Shown one piece after another: positions 1 to 10,027 of a stretch of 64,000 nucleotides of DNA. Source of the DNA: Lithobates sylvaticus (lineage: Eukaryota > Chordata > Amphibia > Anura > Ranidae); contig CM053026.1 of NCBI GenBank assembly GCA_028564925.1, positions 599,902,498 to 599,966,497 on the forward strand, given 5' to 3'. The stretch's first letter is position 1; the number at the start of each line of letters is the position of its first letter. A model generated the notes under the pieces. That model ran no database searches and had not been told where the DNA came from. It was given only the letters and a program-made list of their open reading frames with translations. The position numbers and the translations under genes were made by a program.

Positions 1-549
1 GGGAAGGTAATGTGTAGTGCTTACTGCACAGCAATACAGCGATGTGCTGCTTACAAAGGGCAACTCCAAACCTGTTCAGCAACAAGTGTAGGGTACTCAC
101 CATACAGTATAGTTTCAGAGTGGATAGGGATTAGAACACGTGTCAGGTTTTTAGTGCTGCCTGTGTCCCTGTTAGGTAGATTACTCTCTTCATTAATTTT
201 CTGACCAACAGTAAAAGATCTCAAATGTTTCATGTCACCAGAACAGGAACAGAGGGGACATTTTCCCATGGGGACACTAGTTCTAATGACCCTAGGGGAC
301 CCCATGGATTTCTCCAACTTTGGAAGGATTTCCTCTCACTTCCTGTTTTGTTTTTGGCTTTGGCTATGGGACAGAAAGTCAAGGAAAATCTCCCAAATGG
401 AAAAAAAAAACAAAACTGACAGATGTTATAACCCTACCTGTCCAAAATGAAAAATGTTTTTGCCTTCAGTTCTACTAAAAAGTCACAAGCAAAATCAAAT
501 CAAATAGAAGATCCTCGAACCCCAAAAATATATATTTTTTAAATGTATA
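1..549. other. intergenic, no feature recognised
   Basis: AT-rich sequence with only short chance open frames. I see no conserved domain, terminal repeat or RNA gene. It ends in an AT-rich stretch whose last four bases (tata, 546-549) form the left target duplication of the LTR element that follows. Confidence 0.6.
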
Positions 550-1611
550 TGTAGAACTTACCCCCGAAGGAGCAGCTGAATTTTTCTGGGCTTACCGATT
601 ACCTCCACCAGCTCGTAACTCGTTGTCCTTGTCTAGGGGTTCCCAGGGTTGATGACCCAGTTACTGTAGAGACCGACACCTGAATTCCTTTTTAAGATTT
701 TTATTTTGCTTAAAACAATTGAACAAACTAAGTTGGGAATAGAGGGTATAAGGATAAAGTCAGGTGCTTGGAACTGCTGACTTCAATAAAAGTCTCTCTC
801 TGTACATAATCCAAGGAATAGCCACTCGCAACTGGATTCTTTAAGTGCTGGATAAATCCTTGAGCTTGGATCTAGCAGCCAACAAGTAATTCTAGTTTTG
901 CAAAATCTCTCACACAGACTTGGTTGAAAAACTTAGTTGTAACCGGAAGGTAAAGGTAGGAACTTTTCTTACTGCACCAGAATCTTTCAGCCGGTCCGGC
1001 GATACCGTAAGAAATTGTGTATTCAATCAAAGTCCATGGCAGCTCAGCTTCCAGGCTCTTACCGAGCAGCCAGCCTCGTGCGTGGCTCTCTTACTGAAGA
1101 GTCCTCCCCTGGTTGCATGTAGAGTCGCTGGGCCTCTCGAAACCTGAGATGGCACCGGAACCCCTTAGAATCCTCCTTCCGACTACTGCGCCTCGAACTA
1201 GCCAGTTCTGAGGCTCGGAAATGGATGGATCCGCACCCCAGGCCATAAGGGCCTCTGGGGGCTGGTCAGGAGGACCAGGACCACGGAGTCAGCAACAACT
1301 TCTGGACCGGAACCCAGAACCACGTGACTTCAGCACCTTAAGTACCCTCTCCTGGAATACACAGCGAGACAAACGTGCCCACTGATTGGCTCCGAGAAGA
1401 GATTGGTACCCAATGCGTCCAACCAGACTGCGTTCTAAGGCCTCTCACAGGTGCAAACCCCACCTATAACCAGGCAGAACCTCAATACAGCCTAGCCAAA
1501 CTGATGCCAAAGCATAATTTAGAGCAATTAACCTCAAAACTCAACTACAGTTTTGGGCAAAAACTAAATTTAAAGACATAGCGCGTACTCATCAGGAGTA
1601 CTGGCGCTACA
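550..1611 (-). repeat. 3' LTR of the 550-4889 element
   Basis: About 1062 bp, beginning TGTAGAACTT and ending GCGCTACA on the plus strand. It aligns along its whole length with 3817-4889, with scattered substitutions and a few small indels. On the minus strand it lies downstream of the interior and is preceded by a short purine-rich tract (about 1612-1621). Confidence 0.85.
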
Positions 1612-2238
1612 CACTCCCCTCGGTCATTGAGACGATGTCCTCATCGTCTCGCTAAAGAAAAACTTCCTATCACTACAAAAAAAAAGTTTAAGCACCTGAG
1701 CTTTTGAGGTGTTGGGATAAGGAAAGAAAAGGGAACAACAATATGTTTAAGATTTGTCACAATAAAACAGTTCACATCAACAGACTGTACACATACCACC
1801 CAATCCTATCTATCTATACCACCCATTCTCCGGCAGCTTGACAGATGATCTCGTGCATCCTGAAAAAGAAAATACAAACAGCAATACAAACACATTACAC
1901 TATTTTTTTTAGAAAGCAGAATTCTATCCCAGACTTCTCTCTTCTAAATCTAAAATGTTTTTTTTTTTTTAAACGACTAAGTGCTTTAATTTGTCTTTTC
2001 CTAAAACAAAAGAACCACTGTGTTTTGTGCCGACCCATGCCACCTTGTGGTCAGAGCCGCTGTAACTGCGAGTCCTTTCCCTGAAAAATAAGTACTGTGA
2101 CCCATGTGGTAATCTTGACACGCAGTTCTCCAGCAACTGACCTGCCTAAAATACCCACAGTCCTTATACTTTCAAGAAAACTGCAATAAAGAGGGAGAAA
2201 AACTCTTTTGCAATCAAAGACCCAGTTCAAAGAGCGGT

Positions 2239-2571
2239 TCACCAGTAAAATCGGGGCTCTGGCAAAACTAAGTCTCTCCCATGTTCATCCACGGTAGTGA
2301 TAAAGTACACGGCACCGTCTTTATCTGGCCTGCAAATGACAACTTTGTCCGCGTAAATTTGCCGACCATAGCTCCAGTGTTGTAGACATCCCAGAAAACT
2401 TTCATACATCTCCCGGCAAAATGCCTTCTTACGAAGTGGCTTTGGAACTTTAAGGTAGTCCCAGATGTCTTCTACATACCACTTCTCACGATTTTCCTCA
2501 ATAATGTCCATGATCTCCCTGGGCACATAAGGAAACTCAAGTCCATACTCTGTTGCCACCCGCTTGTTCAA
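2239..2571 (-). CDS. unrecognised 110-residue frame in LTR element interior
   Basis: I do not recognise this frame. It is the last one before the 3' LTR in the minus-strand reading. The product is rich in Trp, Tyr and charged residues (for example EENREKWYVEDIWDYLKVP near residues 25-43), has no signal peptide or membrane segment, and shows no retroviral gag zinc knuckle, protease DSG, YXDD or integrase motif. The composition suggests a folded soluble domain rather than chance coding. It could be part of a family-specific gag-like protein or a gene picked up from a host. Its place inside paired LTRs is certain; its function is unknown. Confidence 0.4.
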   Translation of the reverse strand: MNKRVATEYGLEFPYVPREIMDIIEENREKWYVEDIWDYLKVPKPLRKKAFCREMYESFLGCLQHWSYGRQIYADKVVICRPDKDGAVYFITTVDEHGRDLVLPEPRFYW

Positions 2572-2716
2572 GAGTCTCTGAGACCTGGCGAGTCTCGGTA
2601 AGTTGCAGGCAGTTCCATCCCCAGGGGGTATGCATGAATTTGGTGACTATTTCACTAGGGCTATAGCATCCCTCAAGTGCATTGGCGAGTTTGCAGGTTT
2701 TGGCAACAGTGCACTA

Positions 2717-3067
2717 CTAACGGGTCTCCGCTCGTGGCATTGTGTCCTCTGAAGTAAGGGCTAGCCAGCCCGAAATGTCAGTACAGGTAGCAGCCACATC
2801 ATCCCCACATGCCCATAACAATTCCTGAGACATTCCGTCAAACAGTTCCTCAACATTCTCAACTTCAGAAGAGGAATAGGAGGAATCTAAATCAGAGTCC
2901 TGTGATTCCTCTACTAGCACATGGCCTTTTTCAGTCCCTTTCCCCACAAGTTCCCCAGATTTCTCACCAGTAGTTTGGGTTGCTTTCTCCCGGGTAGTCG
3001 CTTTCTTCTGATGAGCTGCAACCAGACTGGGTTGTGAATCTTTCCTGCGGTTACGGGAAGGCTTCAC
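2717..3067 (-). CDS. low-complexity Ser/Glu-rich frame in LTR element interior
   Basis: A 116-residue frame. The N-terminal third is Lys/Arg/Gln-rich; the centre is acidic and Ser-rich (SQDSDLDSSYSSSEVENVEE, about residues 55-74). Such basic-then-acidic disordered stretches occur in the gag-like proteins of several retroelements, but there is no diagnostic motif. It lies between the Cys-rich frame at 3245-3580 and the 110-residue frame at 2239-2571. Function unknown. Confidence 0.3.
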   Translation of the reverse strand: MKPSRNRRKDSQPSLVAAHQKKATTREKATQTTGEKSGELVGKGTEKGHVLVEESQDSDLDSSYSSSEVENVEELFDGMSQELLWACGDDVAATCTDISGWLALTSEDTMPRAETR

Positions 3068-3244
3068 TTACTCTAGTTTCTCCAAAGCAGGCATGGTAGT
3101 AGCAACAGTAGTAGACGAGGCTGTGTCCATAACTACTGGAGTAGATTCTCTGGCCCGAGAAGAAGCAATGTCCCTATTTAAGGCACCGGCAACAGTGGAT
3201 GAGGCCGAAGCATTAGGCCTCACAGCCGGAGCATACACAATAGC

Positions 3245-3580
3245 CTACTTGGTTGCCACGCCCGTGGCTGAGTCCATATGGTAAGCGCGAGGCGATTCAG
3301 TAGGCTGCTCCACTTTAAAAACATAGTCCCCGCACCTCCGACATCGAGCAAACGGTTGAGGACTGGCAATTAGACCATCACATCCTCCACAGAGCATACC
3401 GAGGGCCTCAACATCCCCAGCGGTATAAAGTATGAACCGCCCCTGCTGCAGCAGGCGGATTCCCGTGTCAGTCAGTATGGTGCCAGGTATCTCCATGCTT
3501 GTAGGACCTCTGACCGATGGCATCATAGGTCCTGGAGCAGACGGTACACCCGGAAGCTCCACTCTCTTCCTGCGACACAC
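3245..3580 (-). CDS. Cys-rich frame in LTR element interior, possible zinc-binding
   Basis: A 111-residue frame, the first after the primer-binding site in the minus-strand reading. It holds a four-cysteine pattern, CGGC then RCRRCGD about 14 residues on (about residues 64-84), suggesting a small zinc-binding module. It is not the CCHC knuckle of retroviral nucleocapsid. Position suggests the front of a gag-like product, but no family is recognised. Confidence 0.35.
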   Translation of the reverse strand: MCRRKRVELPGVPSAPGPMMPSVRGPTSMEIPGTILTDTGIRLLQQGRFILYTAGDVEALGMLCGGCDGLIASPQPFARCRRCGDYVFKVEQPTESPRAYHMDSATGVATK

Positions 3581-3796
3581 TCACGCGGTGCCTCGTGCAG
3601 GAAGACGAAACATGCATAGACTCCTCCCACTGGTTCCTCGGGTTGCGCAATTTCGCTTTTCTGCAGGGCTCCTCCCACGCTTATGCACCACAGTGAAAGT
3701 CTTTGCCTTAGTAAAGATGGCACAGTTCAAAAACTTCACCCTCTATTCCAATAAACTCACATGTATGACTTTCTCCGTTGTGAGAGGTAACGGCAA

Positions 3797-3814
3797 ATCC
3801 CGGACGAGCCCCCA
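3797..3814 (-). promoter_or_regulatory. primer-binding site, tRNA-Pro type
   Basis: On the minus strand the 18 bases read TGGGGGCTCGTCCGGGAT, the site used by murine leukaemia virus and many class I retroviruses and complementary to the 3' end of tRNA-Pro. It lies two bases inside the right LTR. This fixes the orientation of the element. Confidence 0.9.
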
Positions 3815-3816
3815 CG

Positions 3817-4889
3817 TGTAGCACTTACCCCGAAGGAGCGGCTGGATTTTTCTGGGCTTACCGATTACCTCCACCAGCTCCTAACTCGTTGTCCTTGTCT
3901 AGGGGTTCCCAGGGTTCATGACTCAGAACTGTAGAGACCGACACCTGAATTCCTTTTTAGGATTTTTATTTTGCTTAAAACAGTTGAACAAACTCAGTCT
4001 CTAAGTTGGGAATAGAGGGTATAAGGATAAAGTTTAGCTCTTTAGCTTGGAACTGCTGACTTCAATAAAAGTCTCGCTCTGTACATAATCCAGGGAATAG
4101 CCACTCGCAACTGGATTCTTTAACTGCTGGATAAATCCTTGAGCTTGGATCTAGTAGCCAACAAGTAATTCTAGCTTTGCAAAGTCTCTCACACAGACTT
4201 GGTTGAAAAACTTAGTTGTAACCGGATGGTAAAGGTAGGAACTTTTCTTACTGTACCAGAATCTTTCAGCCGGTCCGGCGATACCGTAAGAAATTGTGGA
4301 TTCAATCAATATCCATGGCAGCTCAGCTTCCAGGCTCTTACCGAGCAGCCAGCCTCTTGCGTGGCTTTTTACTGAAGAGTCCTCCCCTGGTTGCATGTAG
4401 AGTTGCTGGGCCTCTCCAAACCCGAGACGGCACCGGAACACCTTAGAATCCTCCTTCCGTTTACTGTGCCTCGAACTAGCCAATTCCGAGGCTCGGAAAG
4501 GGATGGATCCAGACCCCAGGCCATGAGGGCCTCTGGGGGCTGGTCAGGAGGACCAGGACCATGGAGTCAGCAACAACTTCTGGACCAGAAACCAGAGCCA
4601 CGTGACTTCAGCACCTTAAGTACCATCTCCCGGAATACACAGCGAGACAAACGCACCCACTGATTGGCTCAGAGAAGAGATTGGTACCCAATGCGTCCAA
4701 CCAGACTGCGTTCTAAGGCCTCGCACAGGTGCAAACCCCACATATGACCAGGCAGAACCTCAATAGAGCCCAGCCAAACTGATGCCAAAGCATAATTTAG
4801 AGCAATTAACCCCAAAACTCAACTACAGTTTTGGGCAAAAACTAAATTTAAAGACATATTGCGTACTCATCAGGAGTACCGGCGATACA
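3817..4889 (-). repeat. 5' LTR of the 550-4889 element
   Basis: About 1073 bp, beginning TGTAGCACTT and ending GCGATACA on the plus strand. In the minus-strand reading it carries an AATAAA (3965-3970) about 150 bases before its end, in the place expected for the polyadenylation signal of R. The flanking tata at 4890-4893 matches 546-549. Confidence 0.85.
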
Positions 4890-5656
4890 TATATATTTAC
4901 AGTAAACACAGAGGGGTAAAACAGAGTATGCAGCTCACAATTCACAGTATAGCAGAGTAAGCACTGTTTAGCACTATATAGCATAGTATAGTACTGAAAA
5001 GCAATGTATTTCTACCTACACAAATTTTCAGCTCTGCATAACTAGCTCCCACAAACTAACAATATGGCTGCTGGGAGCCTATGTTTAATTAGTAGAGTGG
5101 GTGGCTAGTCCATTATTTTAGATTATTGCCTTTCATGGATTCATCTGACTAGGGACAAGGGTTATGCAGTGTATTATTGTTTCAGGCACAAATTTTCAAC
5201 CATAACTTTGTGAAATGAAACCATTAGATCCGAGGTGCCTCTGAACCAAAACCTCATCCCTACTTCCAAGCCTATTAGTTATTTTGGCCACAGATCATCC
5301 CAGCTGCCTATGTAGTCAGGAATGCACTCAGAATCCCACTAACGTTAAAGATCCATGATTTTCTTCCTGGTTACATTACCTGACCCTCTGTGTTGGCATA
5401 AAATCACACAAAACGGCAGTCCATGCCTCTCTAATATTGTCATCTCCTGTTGCCATATAAACTCTTAGCTGGTTGTTGGTGAGGGAGAGATCCTTTAGTC
5501 ATGTGTCTATGTGTTGTATAATAGATAGCATATACAAAAGTTATTGGAAAGCATGGGGAGACAGATTTATTACAAGCCATGCTCTCTCTACTTTATTACT
5601 GGCAAAGAATCAAAAACAAGAGGGCTTGAACAGAGTAAGCAAAAATGTGATCTGTG
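4890..5656. other. intergenic, no feature recognised
   Basis: AT-rich unique-looking sequence. No coding domain, terminal repeat or structural RNA was seen apart from short chance open frames. Confidence 0.5.
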
Positions 5657-6980
5657 TGTAGCGCTTGCCCCTGCAGGAGCCGCTGGGTATGATGGGTTCT
5701 CTGTTCTACCACAACTCTTTAAGCTGATCAGACCCCACTGACACACTTTAGCTTAAAAGTATGCTACCACTATAATAATGCATAGAAAATAAGCCACAAG
5801 CAACTGGATGGTGGACTGAAAGGATGTATTAAAGCAATGCAGTTAAACAAAACATGAATCAATAAACAGGCAATTGAACAGGTTTAAGGATGCTGTACTA
5901 GATAAAATGAGCACTGACCCATAAGCTGGCAATCAATTGAACTGTAGTGATGCTAAACCAAATTATAACTGGTGCAAACAGGAAGAATCGACATCAACAA
6001 ACCCAGGTTCTTACGTGCACACTACACATACAGCCCCAGTAGTGGATGGGTCTATACCAGTCATGGCGAACCTTGGCACCCCAGATGTTTTGGAACTACA
6101 TTTCCCATGATGCTCATGAACTCTGCAGTGTAGTTGAGCATCATGGGAAATGTAGTTCCAAAACATCTGGGGTGACAAGGTTCGCCATCACTGGTCTATA
6201 CGTTCCTGACAGAGGGGTACCCCTACAGGTGACTAGAAGTACCTGGCACCTAATTGTTAATATTAGCCAACTGTCATTGGGGCCCTTCTGTAAGGTGGCA
6301 CATGTGTAGCTGTCATTTAAGAGTGTGCAATGGATGGCTGATGGGTTGCTAAGCAAGGAGCAGTCTCTATTGCAATAACTGTCAATGTTAGAGATAAACA
6401 CAGATAGTTCAACTCACCACTCCTGGTACACAGGAATCTGGTCCAGATTGCTTGCTGGTCTGCTTTCCTCAGGTACCCAGGACCCAGTGACTCAGCTGTC
6501 CCAAACAGGTCCTCACAAGGCTCAGTCTTCCAGCTCTTGTACTTGCTGGTTCTCCATTCCTGTAAGCATTCATGGCTATGGGTTCCTTTAAGCTCTGATC
6601 CCAGTCCAGCAAACAATCTCTCTGTGGCTTAGGCTCTGAGTCCTTAGGCTCTTATGGACACAGCAAGGGCAACTGATCTCTGCACAGGCTCAGCAAAGGC
6701 AACAGGTCCACATTCTCTGGTCCCTGCACTGCTCTAAAATGGTACCCTGGTATCTTTACAGTCTCAGCCAAGGCCACTGGTCTGTACGGCTTGACTTCCT
6801 CTCACAAAAGACCCAAATCTCTCCAAAATTGCCTGGGAAAAGTCTTCTCTGTCATCCTATGGAGTGCAGGGAACCCTGGGTATTAAAGTCCACAGTCCCA
6901 TCCACTGTGTTGCGCAGCCCTTCTTTAAGGACTACACCAATTTATGGGAAACCACCTCTGTGTCTTATTCAAGGTGTACA
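5657..6980 (-). repeat. possible solo LTR related to the 550-4889 family
   Basis: At 5657 the sequence TGTAGCGCTTGCCCC closely resembles the start of the LTRs at 550 and 3817 (TGTAGCACTTACCCC), followed by a similar GGAGC-GCTGG block. A candidate end in TGTACA occurs at 6980. Subtracting the 136-bp hAT insertion leaves about 1.19 kb, near the LTR length of the first element. I could not find matching target duplications, so the right boundary and even the identity are uncertain. Confidence 0.3.
6058..6193. mobile_element. hAT MITE, 136 bp, with 8-bp duplication
   Basis: A near-complete palindrome with termini CAGTCATGGCGAACCTTGG and its complement ending GGTTCGCCATCACTG. It is flanked on both sides by gtctatac (6050-6057 and 6194-6201), an exact 8-bp target duplication diagnostic of hAT. 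A second copy of the same length sits at 48935-49070, and the same ends are on the 686-bp element at 7383-8068. Confidence 0.92.
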
Positions 6981-7374
6981 GAATAGTTAAATAAAAAATA
7001 ATGATGTTCACTGAAAAAAAATGTATATCATTATCTGGTCTCACGATGTGCTTATATCTTTCCTCATTATACTGTTCAGTTTAGAATGACATTTATACTG
7101 CTGCATGGGTACATTTGTAACTGTGAAATTCTAAAATTAAGCATGGATTTGAAATCATGCATAGTTTTGAAGCTGTGGTAAAAATAACTGCATGGGCAAA
7201 CAACCTAAAAGTACGAGTTTTAACATTTAACTGGAAAAAAACATACAATTCCCACACCAAAAAAAAAAGAAGATAAAAAATGTATAACTTTGTTGTGCAG
7301 TCTACTGAATTCTGCTAGCTATCATTTTAGACTAAGAAAATGTTAAACTAGCCCTACTAATAATATAAGGTATG
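6981..7374. other. intergenic, AT-rich
   Basis: No gene, repeat end or RNA was recognised. It ends at the tgatagag target duplication (7375-7382) of the next hAT element. Confidence 0.5.
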
Positions 7375-7382
7375 TGATAGAG

Positions 7383-8068
7383 CAGTGATGGCGAACCTTT
7401 TTGAGCCTGAGTGCCCAAACTGAAATAAATACGTTGGTTTTGTGGCAATTCGCGCAAGAGAGGGGGGCAGAGAGAGGGGGGGCAGAGATATGCTGAAAGA
7501 GAGAGGGAACAGAGAGAGGGAGAGGGGCTGAGAAAGAGGGGAGGGGGGACAGAGAGAGAGGGGTGTGAGAGATATGCTGAGAGAGAGGGGGAACAGAGAG
7601 AGGGAGGGGGGCTGAGAAAGAGAGGGGTGTGAGAGAGAATCTGAGAGATGGGAGCTGATAGAGAGGGAGAGGGGCTGAGAGAGAGGGAGAGGGGCTGAGA
7701 GAGATGGTGAGAGAGAGGGGGCAGAGATAGAGAGAGGGGTGTGAGAGATATGCTGAAAGAGAGAGGGAACAGAGAGGGGGGGGGGGCTGAGAGAGAGAGA
7801 GAGAGGGTGTGAGAGAAATGCTGAGAGAGAGGTGAGCTGAGAGAGAAGAGGGACAGAGAGAGAGAGAGAGAGGGACAGAGAGAGAGAGAAGAGGGACAGA
7901 GAGAGAGATGCTGAGAGAGAGGGGGAACAGAGAGGGGGGACACAAAGAGAGGGATGGGGGCTGAGAGGGGAGAGAGACCTCCAGCTCTGTCCTGGACCCT
8001 CTCGTGTGCCCACAGAGATGGCTCTGCGTGCCAGCTGTGGCACGCGTGCCATAGGTTCGCCATCACTG
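7383..8068. mobile_element. hAT MITE carrying a GA-rich satellite
   Basis: The ends CAGTGATGGCGAACCTTT and AGGTTCGCCATCACTG match the 136-bp MITEs. The exact 8-bp duplication is tgatagag (7375-7382 and 8069-8076). The interior from about 7450 to 7975 is an irregular purine satellite built of GAGAGAGGGG and ATGCTGAGAGAGAGG-like words. Its complement gives long Ser/Leu/Pro-rich open frames in all three minus frames, which are repeat artefacts and not genes. The array is bounded by the hAT ends, so it expanded inside, or was captured by, the element. Confidence 0.9.
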
Positions 8069-8128
8069 TGATAGAGAGAAAGCCATGCTTAGGAACAAAT
8101 TATGAATACCTTGTAGCAGCTAACACTA

Positions 8129-8301
8129 TGGGGGAGATTTACTAAGACTGGCGCACTCAGAATATGGTGCAGCTGTGCATGCAACTAGCTTCTAACTTCA
8201 GCTTGTTCAATTAAGCATTGACAATAAAACCGGGAAGCTGATTGGTTTGTATGCAGAGCTGCTCCTGATTTTGTACCATGTAGTTTTAGTAAATAACCCC
8301 C
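8129..8301. mobile_element. short palindromic MITE (TA flanks)
   Basis: Termini TGGGGGAGATTTACTAAGA and TTAGTAAATAACCCCC are inverted, with TA on each side (8127-8128 and 8302-8303). The same theme (GGGTTTATTTACTAAAGC) recurs at 9418, 16850, 22210, about 24315 and 27982, so this is an abundant family. Confidence 0.65.
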
Positions 8302-8309
8302 TATGTCTC

Positions 8310-8594
8310 GATACCAGATATAACATTTGTAATATAAAGAGCATAGCTATAATCTTACACATACATTTAGAAATGCAAATATAACATGTATTCCTAGATA
8401 TATGTACAACAAATTAACTTTTAAATTCTTTAAAAATCTTGTCCTTCTCTTGCATGGACTTTTTATGAACAATCTTAGTTTTCTTGTTTAAATGTTTACT
8501 TGTAGATACATATAGGAATGCATGTTATGTTTGCGTCTCTAAATGATAAGGTGTGACCTGAGTCCAAATCAGGTACCAACATCCCTATATATAA
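8310..8594. other. intergenic spacer
   Basis: AT-rich sequence between the MITE and the next Tc1-like element. Nothing recognised. Confidence 0.45.
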
Positions 8595-9644
8595 TACACT
8601 ATTCTACCAAAAGTATTGGGACACCTGCTTTTACACGCACAGGAACTTTAATAGCATCCCAGTCTTAATCCGTAGGGTTCAATATTGAGTTGGCTCACCC
8701 TTTGCAGCTATAACAGCTTCAACTCTTCTGGGAAGACTGTCCACAAGGTTTAAGAGTGTGTCTATGGGAATGTTTGACCATTCTTGCAGAAGCGCATTTG
8801 TGATGTCAGGCACTGATGTGGATAAGAAGGCCTGGCTCACAGTCTCCGCTCTAATTCATCCAAAAGGTGTTCTATCGGGTTTGATAGGCCAGTCAAGTTC
8901 CTCCACACTAAACTCACTCATCCATGTCTTTATGTACCTTTTTTGTGCACTGGTGCGCAGTCATGTTAGAACAGGAAGGGGCCATCCCCAAACTGTTCCC
9001 ACAAAGTTGGGAGCATGAAATTGTCCAAAATGTCTTGGTATGCTGACGCTTTAAGATTTTCCTTACCTGGAATTAAGGGGCCCAAACTCAACCCCAAACC
9101 ATAACCCCCCCTCCATCAAATGATTTGGACCAGTGCACAAAGCAAGGTCCATAATGACATGGATGAGCGAGTGAGTTTGGGGTGGAGGAACTTGACTAGC
9201 CTGCACAGAGTCCTGACCTTAACCCGATGGAACACCTATGGGATGATTGAGAGCAGAGACTGCGAGCCAGTCCTTCTTGTCCAACATCAGTTCCTGACCT
9301 CACAAATGCGCTTCTGGAAGAATGGTCAAACATTCCCATAGACACACTCCTAAACCTTGTGGACAGCCTGACCAGAAGAGCTGAAGCTGTTATATCTGCA
9401 AAGGGTGGGCCAACACAATGGGGTTTATTTACTAAAGCTGGAAAGTGCAAAATCATGCTCACTTCTGCATAGAAACCAATGAGCTTCCAGGTTTTATTAA
9501 CAAAGCTTAATTGAACAAGCTGGGGTTAGAAGCTTGATGGTTTCTATGTATAAGTGAGCCTGATTTTCCAGTTTCCAGCTTTAGTAAATAAACCCCATTA
9601 TGTACTTAAAAGTGGGGTATGCCTGTATTGAACCCTACAGACTA
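8595..9644. mobile_element. fold-back Tc1-like element (two opposed transposase 3' ends)
   Basis: The left half (8595 to about 9110) reads as the complement of a Tc1-type transposase 3' end plus terminal repeat (AAAAGTATTGGGACACCTG at 8609). The right half (about 9120-9410) carries the same 3' coding end in the plus direction, including a degraded DLNPIEHLW box (about 9213-9240). The two halves face each other, so the element is a palindrome that lost its middle and N-terminal coding part. The right terminal repeat is interrupted by the MITE ending at 9625 and cut off at about 9644 by the next MITE. It cannot make a transposase. Confidence 0.75.
9410..9625. mobile_element. MITE, Tc1/mariner (pogo-like ends), left end lost
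   Basis: The core and right arm match the complete copy at 22182-22416, ending AAAAGTGGGGTATGCCTG followed by TA (9626-9627). The outer left arm is absent: the sequence passes from the Tc1 terminal repeat (gggtgggccaac) into the MITE at a shared acacaat. Tc1 terminal-repeat sequence resumes after it (attgaaccctacag). Confidence 0.7.
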
Positions 9645-10027
9645 AGCCCCCGTACACACGGTCAGAAATTACGACCACAAAATCCGTCTGATTTTTTCCG
9701 ACGGATTTTGTCCGACACTGGTGTTGCATACACACGGTCGGACAAAGTTGTCAGAAAATCCGATCATCCTGAATGTGGTGACGTTCGTTGCGTACGACAG
9801 GACTACGTAGAGGCTAGTAGCCAATAGCTTTGGTCTTGTAATGTGATCTGAGCATGTGTGGCACTTTGTCCGTCGGAATTCGCTACACACGATCGGAAAA
9901 AGTCCGAAAGGACTTTGTTGTCGGAAAATTTGAGAGCAGGATCTCAAGCTTTTTCCATCGGAAATTCCGACAACATGGTCCGATAGGACATTTTCCGTCG
10001 GAAAATCCGACCGTGTGTACGGGGCAT
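9645..10027. mobile_element. TIR MITE with CCCCGTACACACGG ends
   Basis: Termini AGCCCCCGTACACACGGTC and GACCGTGTGTACGGGGCAT are inverted repeats with TA outside each end (9643-9644, 10028-10029). The interior is full of short dyads based on TCCGTCGGA and TCGGAAA. A partial copy lies at about 21600-21816. Superfamily is uncertain; a TA duplication suggests Tc1/mariner-like, but a 3-bp Harbinger target cannot be excluded. Confidence 0.7.

Larger units (their letters stand above)
550..4889 (-). mobile_element. LTR element, retrovirus-like (tRNA-Pro primed), minus strand
   Basis: Two long direct repeats (550-1611 and 3817-4889) begin TGTAG and end TACA and are flanked by the same 4 bp, tata (546-549 and 4890-4893). 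An 18-bp site matching the 3' end of tRNA-Pro lies two bases inside the right repeat on the minus strand, so the element reads right to left. A short purine run precedes the left repeat. A tRNA-Pro site and 4-bp duplication are typical of gammaretrovirus-like elements. The 2.2-kb interior is far too short for gag-pol-env and shows no protease, reverse transcriptase or integrase motif, so it looks like a non-autonomous member mobilised in trans. The two LTRs differ at very roughly 5 percent of sites by eye, so it is moderately old. It is treated as a fossil. Confidence 0.85.

Noticed and set aside
2051-2242. Minus-strand 63-codon frame next to the 110-residue frame
   Set aside because: Short, no motif, and in the non-coding tail of the LTR element interior.
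7332-8066. Three overlapping minus-strand frames of 200-244 codons, rich in Ser, Leu and Pro
   Set aside because: They are translations of the GA-rich satellite inside a hAT MITE; all three frames look alike and none has domain content.
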